35,146 bases of DNA. Origin: Bacteroidales bacterium (GTDB lineage Bacteria; Bacteroidota; Bacteroidia; Bacteroidales; UBA932). Below, piece after piece: positions 1-7,944 of the stretch. The stretch covers positions 3,420 through 38,565 of the forward strand of contig SUYV01000020.1 in the NCBI GenBank assembly GCA_015060255.1, given 5' to 3'. The notes under the pieces are model-generated. The model was not told where the DNA came from, searched no databases, and saw nothing but the letters and a program-made list of their open reading frames with translations. The position numbers and the translations under genes are program-made. The stretch's first letter is position 1, and each line of letters opens with the position of its first letter.

Positions 1-2
1 TC

Positions 3-563
3 AGCAGGACCAATGTGCAGTACCAGCCTGTTTCCGGATGCATGACATATAATGTCAAGGGCAACAGGGATGCGGTCGTGGTGGCTATGTCGGCACGCCT
101 TCCTATGACTTCGGAGAACTATATGGCAGCAGATATTGCAGCAATGTATCTCAAGCATATGATGAGACGGGAAATGGACTCTCTTGCAGGTACTGTGGAG
201 GTCTCCCACTCACGCCGTATCTATCCTGAGGACAGGTTCAGCGTACTCTTGGTGGTGGAAGGCAATGCTCCTGCACACGAGCTCCTGCGTGATGTGAGGC
301 GTGTGTTGATGAAAGCCGGTCAGGAACAGCCGGACAATGCATTCATGTCGGCAGCCAAGGCATACTGCAAGAACATATATGATATAGATTTGAAGGATCC
401 GTCCTACTGGCTGCATGCAATAGCGATGAGATACCTTGACGGCAAGGATTTCACTACGGGAGGTGCTTCGAAGATCGATGCTGTGACATCGGCAAAGGTA
501 TGCGATATCCTGGCATCTCTCGGTCAGGGAAGCAAGGTCGAATATGTAATCAACAAAAGATAG
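3..563 (+). CDS. C-terminal part of an M16-like (insulinase family) peptidase, cut by window edge
   Basis: The reading frame is open from the first bases of the window and its 5' end is missing; the first Val (GTG at 15) is not a convincing start because the frame continues upstream. The remaining ~186 residues resemble the last domain of Bacteroidales zinc proteases of the M16 family: a beta strand/helix mix ending in a Tyr-Trp-Leu helix, a KDF segment and the closing VEYVINKR strand. The HxxEH zinc site of M16 enzymes is in the N-terminal domain and cannot be checked here, so this could be either an active or an inactive half. The stop is 2 bases before the next start, so the two genes are probably cotranscribed. 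Family call is tentative. Confidence 0.5.
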   Translation, partial: SRTNVQYQPVSGCMTYNVKGNRDAVVVAMSARLPMTSENYMAADIAAMYLKHMMRREMDSLAGTVEVSHSRRIYPEDRFSVLLVVEGNAPAHELLRDVRRVLMKAGQEQPDNAFMSAAKAYCKNIYDIDLKDPSYWLHAIAMRYLDGKDFTTGGASKIDAVTSAKVCDILASLGQGSKVEYVINKR

Positions 564-565
564 AT

Positions 566-1165
566 ATGTATCACGGAACTATAATCCAGATTGACGACTG
601 CCTCGTTTCAGAGGAGATTTTCACCGAATACTTCGCATGTGACTACGAGAAGTGCAAGGGATGCTGCTGCGTCATCGGCGACAGCGGAGCCCCTATGGAG
701 GAGTGCGAGGCTGAGGCCATAGAGAAGAACTACCATATATTTTCTCCGATCATGTCGGAGGAAGGCCGTGCGGCTGTTGCTGCAAAGGGATTCTATGAGA
801 TAGACATGGACGGGGATATGGTCACGCCTCTGGTGCCTGGAAGCGAGGAGTGTGCGTACACGCTTTTCGATGAGGAAGGAAACTGCTTCTGCTCGATGGA
901 GCGCTGCTGGTTCCAGGGCAAGGGAGACTTCCGCAAGCCTATATCATGCTGGCTCTACCCGATCCGCATAACCCAGCTCAGCAATGGGACCAGGGCTCTG
1001 AACCTGCATCGCTGGCACATCTGTCAGGATGCATTTGCCAAGGGTAAAAAGGAAAAGGTCCGCGTATATCAGTTTTTACGCGAACCTATAGAACGTTATT
1101 TCGGCGAGGAATTCTATGCGGCACTTGAAGAGGCTGCAAAGATGTTCGAGGACAAGTCCTTATAG
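566..1165 (+). CDS. DUF3109 family Cys-cluster protein
   Basis: A 199-residue protein of the DUF3109 family, conserved in Bacteroidota and of unproven function. The start chosen is the ATG at 566, two bases after the preceding stop, because MYHGTIIQIDDCLVSEE matches the usual family start; an upstream in-frame ATG at 500 would overlap the peptidase by 64 bases. Cysteines are clustered: CDYEKCKGCCC near residues 28-38, and later pairs in the segments around FCSMERCW and SCWLYP. That pattern suggests metal or Fe-S binding, as in the YkgJ-like CxxCxxCC proteins; this is inference. Its 3' end overlaps the convergent minus-strand gene by 6 bases. Confidence 0.8.
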   Translation: MYHGTIIQIDDCLVSEEIFTEYFACDYEKCKGCCCVIGDSGAPMEECEAEAIEKNYHIFSPIMSEEGRAAVAAKGFYEIDMDGDMVTPLVPGSEECAYTLFDEEGNCFCSMERCWFQGKGDFRKPISCWLYPIRITQLSNGTRALNLHRWHICQDAFAKGKKEKVRVYQFLREPIERYFGEEFYAALEEAAKMFEDKSL

Positions 1166-1621
1166 TTGGCTGATATGGTAGGAGAGACCGCTTGAGACTC
1201 TCATCACGTCTTTGCGGAGGCCTTCCATGGTGCAGGTGTTTCCGGTTCTCGTGATGACAAGTCTGTCTTCGTTCATCTTCATCAGCCTGCCTGTGATGCG
1301 TCTGAATCGGAATGACATGGTCTCAGGGCTTTCGCTTTCCAGAGCATAGCCTCTTCCTTCCATATATCTGATGACTTCGTCACGGATGTCCGGCAGATTC
1401 CTGTCTATCTCCATGTCACGTGTGATGAATCCGAGCTTAGGATATACAGCAGCCACGATGGCAAAGAATATGGCAATCTTCCAGATGGCGTTCCAGCCGC
1501 CTTCGAATATTTCGTTGATGTTGCCGGAAGCAAGTCCTGTCGCCACAAGCACCAGGACGATGACGGTAGTCCAGAATGAAAAGTAAAAAAAGTATTTTAC
1601 TGACCTGATAAAATATTTCAT
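1160..1621 (-). CDS. small membrane protein of unknown function
   Basis: A 153-residue protein starting at the ATG MKYFIRSVKYFF. Longer in-frame extensions upstream run through the promoter region and were rejected. Two hydrophobic helices are visible, about residues 8-29 and 41-60, followed by a soluble C-terminal domain rich in Arg and charged residues (about 75-153). I do not recognise the family. A candidate -7 box (TATATTTG, minus strand, 1660-1667) lies about 40 bases upstream. The gene diverges from the coiled-coil protein at 1736 and converges with the DUF3109 gene, with which it shares 6 bases at the 3' end. Confidence 0.6.
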   Translation of the reverse strand: MKYFIRSVKYFFYFSFWTTVIVLVLVATGLASGNINEIFEGGWNAIWKIAIFFAIVAAVYPKLGFITRDMEIDRNLPDIRDEVIRYMEGRGYALESESPETMSFRFRRITGRLMKMNEDRLVITRTGNTCTMEGLRKDVMRVSSGLSYHISQL

Positions 1622-1659
1622 AGCATATAATTTGTTCGGTCTGCGACATGCAGGCATGA

Positions 1660-1667
1660 CAAATATA
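1660..1667 (-). promoter_or_regulatory. -7 promoter box for the small membrane protein gene
   Basis: On the minus strand the sequence reads TATATTTG, an exact match to the Bacteroidetes -7 consensus TAnnTTTG, 38 bases upstream of the ATG at 1621. I see no good TTTG -33 box at the usual distance. Confidence 0.5.
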
Positions 1668-1687
1668 GTAAAAATCTGATATTTTGC

Positions 1688-1695
1688 TATATTTG
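1688..1695 (+). promoter_or_regulatory. -7 promoter box for the coiled-coil protein/hemW operon
   Basis: TATATTTG matches the TAnnTTTG consensus and lies 40 bases upstream of the ATG at 1736. Together with the minus-strand box at 1660-1667 it forms a compact divergent promoter pair. No clear -33 TTTG is present. Confidence 0.5.
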
Positions 1696-1735
1696 CGGAA
1701 CATTGGGAATAATAACAATCCAAATCAGAGAAACA

Positions 1736-2599
1736 ATGAATGAGCAGATGTTGAAAAAGGTTATGTATGCTCTTATCGCGGCGGTGGTAGTGCTGGCCGG
1801 AGTCCTTGCGTACATATGGTATCAGAAAACTTCGCTGGTAAATGACCTTACGGTGGAAAAGGAGGAACTTACCTCTCAGATGATTGCCCTTCAGAATGAT
1901 TATGAGACACTCTCGTCAGAGTATGACGACATAAATCTTCAGCTTGATTCGTCACGTATCGAGGTGCAGCTTCTCATAGAGAAGATCAAGAAGACTGAGG
2001 CTACGAACAGAAGCAAGATCCGTCAGTATGAGAAGGAGCTCGGTACACTCCGAAGCATCATGAGGAACTATGTGGTACAGATCGACTCCCTGAACAAGCT
2101 CAACAAGAAGCTGACTGCTGATGCGGCAGAGGCTCGTCGTCAGGCTGCTGAAAGCAAGAAGGTTTCAGAGGAGCTCAGCAAGACTGTGGCAAATCTTACA
2201 GTACAGGTAGAGGCCGGCTCACAGCTCAAGGCATATGGACTCAAGACAGAGGCATACAATGCTTCTGACAAGGTTACGGACAGGAGCAGCAGGGTTACTT
2301 ATCTGCTCACTTCGCTCAGTCTTGGCGAGAATGATCTTGCGGAGAGGGGCCCTGTAACGGTATATGTCCGTGTCAAGGATCCTGACGGAGTGCTCCTTGT
2401 GAATGACACACAGAAGACCTTCGAATATAACGGCGAGACCTTGATATGCTCGGCTTCGCGTGAAGTAGACTATCAGGGAAGTGCAGTTGAAATGGGTATC
2501 TATCTCAATGGCATCACAGGATATGTGAAGGGTGTATACTCTATAGAGGTATATACCGCCAAGTCGCTCCTCGGAACTACCGAACTCATACTCCGATAA
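1736..2599 (+). CDS. membrane-anchored coiled-coil protein, function unknown
   Basis: A 287-residue protein starting at ATG 1736 (MNEQMLKKVM). An earlier in-frame start at 1703 would place translation close to the promoter and add a non-hydrophobic lead, so it was not used. One transmembrane helix spans about residues 8-25. Then come about 120 residues of heptad-rich coiled coil (Leu/Ile spacing, many Glu/Lys). The C-terminal ~110 residues look like a beta-rich globular domain with a VTVYVRVKDPDG strand. The topology suggests a single-pass inner-membrane protein with an extracytoplasmic coiled coil. I do not recognise a named family. Only 3 bases separate it from hemW, in the same frame. Confidence 0.7.
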   Translation: MNEQMLKKVMYALIAAVVVLAGVLAYIWYQKTSLVNDLTVEKEELTSQMIALQNDYETLSSEYDDINLQLDSSRIEVQLLIEKIKKTEATNRSKIRQYEKELGTLRSIMRNYVVQIDSLNKLNKKLTADAAEARRQAAESKKVSEELSKTVANLTVQVEAGSQLKAYGLKTEAYNASDKVTDRSSRVTYLLTSLSLGENDLAERGPVTVYVRVKDPDGVLLVNDTQKTFEYNGETLICSASREVDYQGSAVEMGIYLNGITGYVKGVYSIEVYTAKSLLGTTELILR

Positions 2600-2602
2600 G
2601 TT

Positions 2603-3751
2603 GTGATATATGTCCACATACCTTTCTGCAGGAGTTTCTGCACTTATTGCGACTTTTATTCGGAAGTCGCCGCGAGATGCAGCAGAAACGACGAGGAGAG
2701 GTTCGGACAATATTCTGAAGCACTGTCGCGTGAAATAAGTTTGCGTGCAGACGAAATAACTGCGGACGATAATACATTATATATAGGTGGCGGCACCCCA
2801 TCGGTGCTGCCCCTTTCTGTATTCGGACGTCTCGTATCCGTTCTTGAAGAAGCCGGACACGGAGGGCCTTATGATGAATTTACCGTCGAGGTCAATCCGG
2901 AGGATATAGTCGAGAAGGGGGAAGGATATGTTGAAGGACTCCTCGATCTGGGAGTCAACAGGATAAGCATGGGCGTACAGTCTTTTGATGACGACATCTT
3001 GAGATGGATGAACCGTCGTCATGATGCCGGGACAGCCATTAAGGCTTATGCCATCCTCGAGAATGCCGGGGTCAGGAACATCAGCATAGATCTTATCTTC
3101 GGTCTTCCTCAGCTTTCCGACACTCAGTGGACCGACACTTTGAAGAAGGCGCTGGAGGTTTCATCCAGAGGTGACAGACCTCAGCACATATCCTCCTATC
3201 AGCTGTCCGTGGAGCCGGGCAGCGCCTTGAACATGATGGTGGAGAAAGGAATGTGGGAGGAAGCTTCGGACGATCTTTGCGAACACCAGTACCATATCCT
3301 TTGTGAGGAGCTGCGCAAGGCCGGATATGCACATTATGAGATTTCCAATTTCGCACTTCCGGGTTTTGAGGCAAGGCATAACAGCGCCTATTGGCATCAT
3401 AAGCCATATGCAGGCTTCGGGCCAGGTGCCCACAGCTTCATTTTCCCAAATGTCCGTCAATGGAATGAACCGGACCTTCAGGCATATCTCAAGGCCGGGC
3501 GGAATGGAGATTTCAGCTTGGTGCAGGGGCGTGAAACCTTGAATGAGGAACAGCTGATGATGGAGAGGGTGATGCTTGGACTGAGGACTTCCGCAGGTCT
3601 GGAAGGCGGGGTGCTTGAACGATGCTGTGATGCTTCAGGACTGGACAGGGCACTGTCTGATGGTAGCCTTGTGTGTACTGAGAATGGACGCGTGCGTATT
3701 CCTGAGGACAGATTCTTCATATCCGATGCAATAATAACCGAACTGATATAA
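2603..3751 (+). CDS. hemW: HemW-type radical SAM protein (coproporphyrinogen III oxidase-like)
   Basis: A 382-residue radical SAM enzyme of the HemW family, known elsewhere as heme chaperones and often mislabelled as oxygen-independent coproporphyrinogen oxidase. The Fe-S motif CxxxCxxC is at residues 9, 13 and 16 in the segment IPFCRSFCTYCDFY, followed by the GGGTPS SAM-binding loop and the NPED segment. The short N-terminus before the cluster fits HemW rather than true HemN. The start must be the GTG at 2603: the stop of the upstream gene is 3 bases earlier in the same frame, and HIPFC is close to the N-terminus in all family members. Translation is probably coupled to the upstream gene. 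Confidence 0.85.
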   Translation: MIYVHIPFCRSFCTYCDFYSEVAARCSRNDEERFGQYSEALSREISLRADEITADDNTLYIGGGTPSVLPLSVFGRLVSVLEEAGHGGPYDEFTVEVNPEDIVEKGEGYVEGLLDLGVNRISMGVQSFDDDILRWMNRRHDAGTAIKAYAILENAGVRNISIDLIFGLPQLSDTQWTDTLKKALEVSSRGDRPQHISSYQLSVEPGSALNMMVEKGMWEEASDDLCEHQYHILCEELRKAGYAHYEISNFALPGFEARHNSAYWHHKPYAGFGPGAHSFIFPNVRQWNEPDLQAYLKAGRNGDFSLVQGRETLNEEQLMMERVMLGLRTSAGLEGGVLERCCDASGLDRALSDGSLVCTENGRVRIPEDRFFISDAIITELI

Positions 3752-3763
3752 TCCTAAAGGCAT

Positions 3764-5581
3764 ATGACAAATATCTATGCAGAACGAATCAATGCCCTCA
3801 GAGGGCTGATGTCAAGAAACGGCTGGGATGCCGTAGTTATCAGCGGCAGCGATCCGCATGCCAGCGAATATCCTGCTCCCAGATGGAAGCAGGTGGAGTG
3901 GCTCACCGGATTTACCGGAGAGGCAGGCGACGTGGTCGTGACTGATGATCATGTGGGCCTTTGGACAGACTCACGCTATTTCATACAGGCCTTGGAACAA
4001 CTTCAGGGCACGGGAGGCGAACTGCATAAGACCAGGGTGCCAGATGCTGTGGGAATTCCTCAGTGGCTGGCTGAAAGAGCGCGTGTCGTTGCGGTTGACG
4101 GCTTGTGCCAGAGTGTCAGTGCGGTGGCTGAACTTAAGGACGCATTGGGAGATGACGGTCTTGTGGTAGATGTCCCCGACCTTCTCGAGGAGATATGGGA
4201 AGACAGGCCGTCCGTACCGGTAAGTCCTGTAACGACTCTTGATGTGGAGTGCTTCGGAGGCGTGCCTCGTGTTGAGAAATTGTCATGGCTTCGCAAATGG
4301 ATGCTTCTGCAGGGTTATGATAAGGTGCTTCTTTCGTCTCTGGATGAGATCGCGTGGATCCTGAATGTCAGAGGTGCGGACATAGAATACAACCCTCTTG
4401 TCATTTCATATCTCCTGGTTTCTCAGGATTATGTCAAGTGGTTTGTGAGGAAGTCTGCGTCATACGGGGATGTGGATCCGGATACGGCAGACAGTTTCAC
4501 TGAACTTCAGTTTGACGGTGTGTCTGTAGAGGATTATGACGCAGTCTATATGGGACTTGCGGATTTCGGTGGAGAGGATAGTGCCGGCACTATCTTCGTC
4601 GACCCGTCTACATTGAACTGTCACGTAGCAGACTATCTGGAGACCGTGTTCACACGTCAGGGAATCGTACGTGGAGTTTCGCCTGTCATTCTGGAAAAAT
4701 CTGTAAAGTCACCATCGGAGATAGCACATCTTCGCCAGACATTCATAGATGACGGAGTAGCCATGGAATGCTTTCTGCACTGGCTGGATGAAGAAGTGGC
4801 GACCGGAAGGGAAGTGACCGAATGGGATGCCTCAGAAAAACTTACTGAATTCCGCTCCGAGATACCGGGATACAGAGGCAACAGCTTTGAGAATATTTCC
4901 GCATACGGCCCTTCGGGAGCACTGCCGCATTATTCTACTCCACGCGAAGGTTCAGCCGTCATCCGTTCTTGTGGACTATATCTTGTGGATTCCGGCGGAC
5001 AGTACCTCACCGGTACCACTGATATAACCAGGACCGTTCCGATGGGTGAATGCACGCAGCTCGAGAAGGAAGACTATACCCTGGTTCTTAAAGGTATGAT
5101 CTACTTGTCCATGGCAGTCTTTCCACGAGGAACGGCAGGCTGCCAGATAGATGCTCTCGCAAGGATGCCGCTATGGAAAGGCCGTCGCAACTTCGGTCAC
5201 GGCACCGGCCATGGTATAGGTTATTATCTATGCGTGCATGAGGGGCCGCAGTCCATCAGATACCAGTATAATCCTCAGCCTCTCCTGCCGGGTATGGTTA
5301 CATCAAACGAACCGGGTCTTTACAGGGAAGGAATGCATGGAATACGGCATGAGAACATTGTTCTCTGCAAGGAAGCGGGGATGTCGGAATTCGGAGAATG
5401 GCTGGAATTCGAGACCCTTACCTGCTGTCACATAGACACTTCGGCTGTGATTCCTGAACTGTTAGGTCCTGAGGCTCTTGCATGGTTGAATGCCTATAAC
5501 GACCATGTCTACCGGACCCTTGCCCCTCTTCTCCCTCCGAGAACCGCAGCCTGGTTGAGAGACAGGACAATGGCTATATGA
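3764..5581 (+). CDS. Xaa-Pro aminopeptidase (M24B family)
   Basis: A 605-residue cytosolic metallopeptidase that removes N-terminal residues preceding proline. It shows the three-part layout of long M24B enzymes: two creatinase-like N-terminal domains (about 1-310) and the C-terminal pita-bread catalytic domain. Metal ligands are readable: Asp409 and Asp420 in the VDSGGQYLTGTTDIT segment, His479/His483 in GHGTGHGIG, Glu516 in NEPGLY, and the Glu of the later HENIV segment. No signal peptide is seen. The start ATG lies 12 bases after the hemW stop, so it may belong to the same transcript. A strong bidirectional terminator follows the stop. Confidence 0.9.
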   Translation: MTNIYAERINALRGLMSRNGWDAVVISGSDPHASEYPAPRWKQVEWLTGFTGEAGDVVVTDDHVGLWTDSRYFIQALEQLQGTGGELHKTRVPDAVGIPQWLAERARVVAVDGLCQSVSAVAELKDALGDDGLVVDVPDLLEEIWEDRPSVPVSPVTTLDVECFGGVPRVEKLSWLRKWMLLQGYDKVLLSSLDEIAWILNVRGADIEYNPLVISYLLVSQDYVKWFVRKSASYGDVDPDTADSFTELQFDGVSVEDYDAVYMGLADFGGEDSAGTIFVDPSTLNCHVADYLETVFTRQGIVRGVSPVILEKSVKSPSEIAHLRQTFIDDGVAMECFLHWLDEEVATGREVTEWDASEKLTEFRSEIPGYRGNSFENISAYGPSGALPHYSTPREGSAVIRSCGLYLVDSGGQYLTGTTDITRTVPMGECTQLEKEDYTLVLKGMIYLSMAVFPRGTAGCQIDALARMPLWKGRRNFGHGTGHGIGYYLCVHEGPQSIRYQYNPQPLLPGMVTSNEPGLYREGMHGIRHENIVLCKEAGMSEFGEWLEFETLTCCHIDTSAVIPELLGPEALAWLNAYNDHVYRTLAPLLPPRTAAWLRDRTMAI

Positions 5582-5584
5582 TAC

Positions 5585-5621
5585 AAAAAAGAAGGTGACC
5601 GGTCAGGTCACCTTCTTTTGT
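5585..5621. terminator. bidirectional intrinsic terminator
   Basis: A perfect 14-bp stem (5587-5600 paired with 5606-5619) with a 5-base loop, with an A-tract on the left side and a T-tract on the right. It sits between the convergent ends of the aminopeptidase and sdhC and can stop transcription from both sides. Confidence 0.85.
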
Positions 5622-5636
5622 ATGTCATATGTCATG

Positions 5637-6350
5637 TTATGCAATAACGCTGCCTGGGATGATGCCGTTTGCAACGAGGTATGCTACTACTGCTGTTACA
5701 GTGAGACATACGAAGATGAGGGTTGCAAATGCCTTTCCGATGATCTCGAGTCTCTTCTCCCAAACCTTGTTGCTCCATCCGATGGTCTGGAGTGCGCTCC
5801 AGAATCCGTGAGTGAGGTGGAACCAGAGAGCTGCGAACCAAGCGATGTAGATGATCACCATCCAGATGCTTCCGAATGTCTGCTCGAGGAGGAAGTATGA
5901 CTTCTCAGGCGCAACGTGCTCGCCCTTGAACCACTCTACGAACTGCATCTCAGCCCAGAAGTGAGTGAGGTGGAATGCGATCACTCCGAGAACGATTGCT
6001 CCGAGGACGAACATGTTCTTCGATGCCCAAGACTCTGCCTTGCCCTTGTGAGGAACAGCATAGCGCTGAGGACCACGTGCCTTGTAGTTTCCGTAAGTGA
6101 GGATTGCAGCGTAAACGATGTGTACGGCAAATCCAAGCGCGAGGATCGGAACCATGATGTCGATGACAGGTGTCGCCATGAACCAGCATCCGCTTGCGAA
6201 CCAGCCTTCACCTGCAGGTGCGCCCCAAGTACCCCTGAATGCGTCGATTACTGAGAAGAAGTTGATTGTAGTGTGGAGAAGCAGGAAGAGGATAAGGAAA
6301 AGTCCACTTATACTCATGATAAGCTTCTTGGTAATTGAAGAAAGTGCCAT
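5637..6350 (-). CDS. sdhC: succinate dehydrogenase/fumarate reductase cytochrome b subunit
   Basis: A 237-residue integral membrane protein of the Bacteroidota SdhC/FrdC family, the diheme cytochrome b that links succinate/fumarate chemistry to menaquinone. It begins MALSSITKKLIMSISGL, a typical family start, and has about five hydrophobic helices with His residues within or next to them (for example in LLLHTTINF, FAVHIVY, AFHLTHF and WFHLTHGFW) as candidate heme ligands. In most Bacteroidota this gene heads an sdhCAB operon; here it is followed directly by a terminator and a convergent gene, so the flavoprotein and Fe-S subunits must be encoded elsewhere. Confidence 0.85.
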   Translation of the reverse strand: MALSSITKKLIMSISGLFLILFLLLHTTINFFSVIDAFRGTWGAPAGEGWFASGCWFMATPVIDIMVPILALGFAVHIVYAAILTYGNYKARGPQRYAVPHKGKAESWASKNMFVLGAIVLGVIAFHLTHFWAEMQFVEWFKGEHVAPEKSYFLLEQTFGSIWMVIIYIAWFAALWFHLTHGFWSALQTIGWSNKVWEKRLEIIGKAFATLIFVCLTVTAVVAYLVANGIIPGSVIA

Positions 6351-6406
6351 GATAGTTTATAATCTTTTATAGTTAATATTCAGTCAGAATATGCTGTAAT
6401 GCCTTG

Positions 6407-6414
6407 CAAAGATA
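6407..6414 (-). promoter_or_regulatory. -7 promoter box for sdhC
   Basis: On the minus strand the sequence reads TATCTTTG, matching TAnnTTTG, 56 bases upstream of the sdhC ATG. A -33 box is not obvious. Confidence 0.5.
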
Positions 6415-6422
6415 TATTCTTT

Positions 6423-6454
6423 CTTGGAAGTTTCATAATAATTCGATACTTTTG
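6423..6454 (+). promoter_or_regulatory. promoter for pyrH
   Basis: A -7 box TACTTTTG at 6447-6454 is preceded by CTTG at 6423-6426, giving a 20-base spacer close to the Bacteroidetes optimum. The pyrH ATG is 29 bases past the -7 box. Confidence 0.55.
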
Positions 6455-6483
6455 TTTACTGGATTTTTGAAACAAACCTGATT

Positions 6484-7194
6484 ATGGGAACATACAGACG
6501 AGTTCTTTTGAAATTGAGCGGCGAGAGCCTTGGAGGCCCAGCCGGTAAAGGTATTGATGAGACTTGGCTTGCCGCATATGCGGAAGAAGTCGCACAGGCA
6601 GTAAAGAATGGCCTTCAGGTAGCCATAGTTATTGGTGGAGGCAACATCTTCAGAGGTCTTCAGGGCGTAGGAAAAGGCTTTGACAGGGTCAACGGCGACA
6701 AGATGGGAATGCTGGCGACAGTGATCAACTCCCTCGGTCTGGCTATGGCCATCCGTTCGGCAGGAGTCGAGGCTGAGGTGTTCACGGCAACTCCTATGAT
6801 GCCTGTGGCAAGATATTATATGAGGGACGATGCAGTTGCTGTCATGGAGCGCGGCGGTGTCGCACTCATAGCAGGCGGCACGGGCAACCCATATTTCACG
6901 ACAGACTCGGGTGCTGCTCTCCGTGCATTGGAGATCGGTGCTGACGCCCTCCTCAAGGGAACAAGGGTGGACGGGGTCTACACTGCAGATCCGGAGAAGG
7001 ATCCGACAGCGGTGAAGTATGACGAGCTCACTTTCGACAAGGCGATTGAGGACCGCCTGAAGGTGATGGACCAGACAGCGTTCGCGCTCTGCCGCGAGGG
7101 CAACATGCCTATCATCGTCTTCGATATGAACCAGAAGGGCAACCTCACCAATCTCGTTAAAGGCGAGAAGGTCGGTACTTTGGTACATGTATAA
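6484..7194 (+). CDS. pyrH: UMP kinase
   Basis: A 236-residue UMP kinase of the amino acid kinase fold, phosphorylating UMP to UDP in pyrimidine nucleotide synthesis. The start MGTYRRVLLKLSGESL is the family's typical N-terminus. Visible motifs are the glycine-rich GGGNIFRG nucleotide loop near residue 57, the GTGNPYFTTDS segment around 138-148, and KGTRVDGVYTADP near 160. Length is normal for the bacterial hexameric enzyme. frr follows after 60 bases, the common bacterial pairing that links nucleotide supply to ribosome recycling genes; a palindromic repeat lies between them. Confidence 0.95.
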   Translation: MGTYRRVLLKLSGESLGGPAGKGIDETWLAAYAEEVAQAVKNGLQVAIVIGGGNIFRGLQGVGKGFDRVNGDKMGMLATVINSLGLAMAIRSAGVEAEVFTATPMMPVARYYMRDDAVAVMERGGVALIAGGTGNPYFTTDSGAALRALEIGADALLKGTRVDGVYTADPEKDPTAVKYDELTFDKAIEDRLKVMDQTAFALCREGNMPIIVFDMNQKGNLTNLVKGEKVGTLVHV

Positions 7195-7199
7195 CCCTC

Positions 7200-7227
7200 T
7201 GTCATCCCGAGCTAGTCGAGGGATCTA
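7200..7227 (+). repeat. short palindromic repeat, copy 1 (diverged)
   Basis: This copy reads TGTCATCCCGAGC at the left and GGGATCTA at the right. It can fold as ATCCCGA paired with TCG-GGGAT around a GCTAG loop. It lies 5 bases after the pyrH stop. Related copies are at 7831, 13084 and 26747. Confidence 0.6.
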
Positions 7228-7254
7228 TAAGAAAACAAATAAAACTACAATATT

Positions 7255-7818
7255 ATGATTACAAGAGCTAAAGAAATTCTGGCAGCTGCTAAGGACAAGA
7301 TGTCTCACGCTGTCACTCACCTCGATGAGGAACTCAAGACATACCGTGCCGGCAAGGCAAATCCTATGGTGTTCAACAATGTGATGGTTGACTACTACGG
7401 TAGCCCTACACCTATCCCACAGGTTGCTTCTGTCACTACTCCGGATGCAAAGACCCTCATGCTCCAGCCATGGGAGAAGAAGATGATCGCTGCGATCGAG
7501 AAGGCTATCCTCGATGCAAATATCGGTCTCACTCCGTCTAATAACGGTGAGAGCATCCGCTGTACAGTTCCGCCTCTTACAGAGGACCGTCGTAAGGAAC
7601 TCATCAAGAAGGCAAAGGCTGCAGGCGAGAATGCAAAGGTAAGCGTACGTAATGCGCGTCGTGACGCTATCGAGAACCTTAAGAAGGCAAACAAGGATGG
7701 TATGCCTGAGGATCTCCAGAAGGAGTACGAACAGCTCGTGCAGAAGGAGACAGACGCTTTCTCAAAGAAGATTGACGAGCTCGTAGCGGCAAAGGAGAAA
7801 GACATGATGACAGTTTAG
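7255..7818 (+). CDS. frr: ribosome recycling factor
   Basis: A 187-residue ribosome recycling factor that, with EF-G, splits post-termination ribosomes. The sequence shows the family's two parts: long helices rich in Lys/Glu (N-terminal ~30 and C-terminal ~80 residues) forming a three-helix bundle, and the inserted beta domain around residues 31-104. The TYRAGKANP segment near residue 30 corresponds to the conserved RxGRA(N/S)P motif, here with Ala-Gly-Lys-Ala. The length is standard. No terminator follows; a palindromic repeat begins 12 bases after the stop. Confidence 0.95.
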   Translation: MITRAKEILAAAKDKMSHAVTHLDEELKTYRAGKANPMVFNNVMVDYYGSPTPIPQVASVTTPDAKTLMLQPWEKKMIAAIEKAILDANIGLTPSNNGESIRCTVPPLTEDRRKELIKKAKAAGENAKVSVRNARRDAIENLKKANKDGMPEDLQKEYEQLVQKETDAFSKKIDELVAAKEKDMMTV

Positions 7819-7830
7819 TTGTCATTTATT

Positions 7831-7858
7831 TGTCATTTCGAGCTTGTCGGAAAATCTA
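7831..7858 (+). repeat. short palindromic repeat, copy 2
   Basis: This copy reads TGTCATTTCGAGC ... AAAATCTA, matching the copies at 13084 and 26747 in nearly every base outside the loop. It lies between the frr stop and the Phe leader promoter, and its CTTG (7843-7846) is 18 bases upstream of the -7 box at 7865, so it may supply the -33 contact. Confidence 0.65.
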
Positions 7859-7864
7859 ATTCAC

Positions 7865-7872
7865 TATATTTG
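7865..7872 (+). promoter_or_regulatory. -7 box of the aromatic operon promoter
   Basis: TATATTTG matches the Bacteroidetes -7 consensus. The leader ORF start codon follows after only 9 bases, so the 5' UTR would be about 2-5 bases long. Confidence 0.65.
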
Positions 7873-7881
7873 TATCCAGTT

Positions 7882-7941
7882 ATGGGAACTTATCGATTTA
7901 GCAGCTTCGGTTTTTATTTTTTCTATTTCCAGAAAAGGTGA
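7882..7941 (+). CDS. Phe/Tyr-rich leader peptide of the aromatic operon (attenuator)
   Basis: A 19-codon ORF encoding MGTYRFSSFGFYFFYFQKR, then TGA. Phe is at positions 6, 9, 11, 13, 14 and 16 and Tyr at 4, 12 and 15, so 9 of 19 residues are products of the pathway encoded downstream. It sits between a -7 box and a terminator and ends 84 bases before pheA. This is the arrangement of a ribosome-stalling leader peptide as in pheL/pheA attenuation of enterobacteria. The segment just after the stop (7945-7952) is the upstream arm of a candidate antiterminator; a ribosome at the stop codon would cover it. The ORF is too short to have been found by length; the call rests on composition and position. 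Confidence 0.8.
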   Translation: MGTYRFSSFGFYFFYFQKR

Positions 7942-7944
7942 TAG

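Noticed and set aside
5595..6254. Plus-strand frames rich in Glu/Cys opposite sdhC
   Set aside because: Antisense shadows of a membrane protein gene; the acidic composition is the complement of hydrophobic codons.
6433..7188. 251-codon minus-strand frame opposite pyrH
   Set aside because: pyrH is certain; the antisense frame lacks motifs, a promoter and a plausible start.
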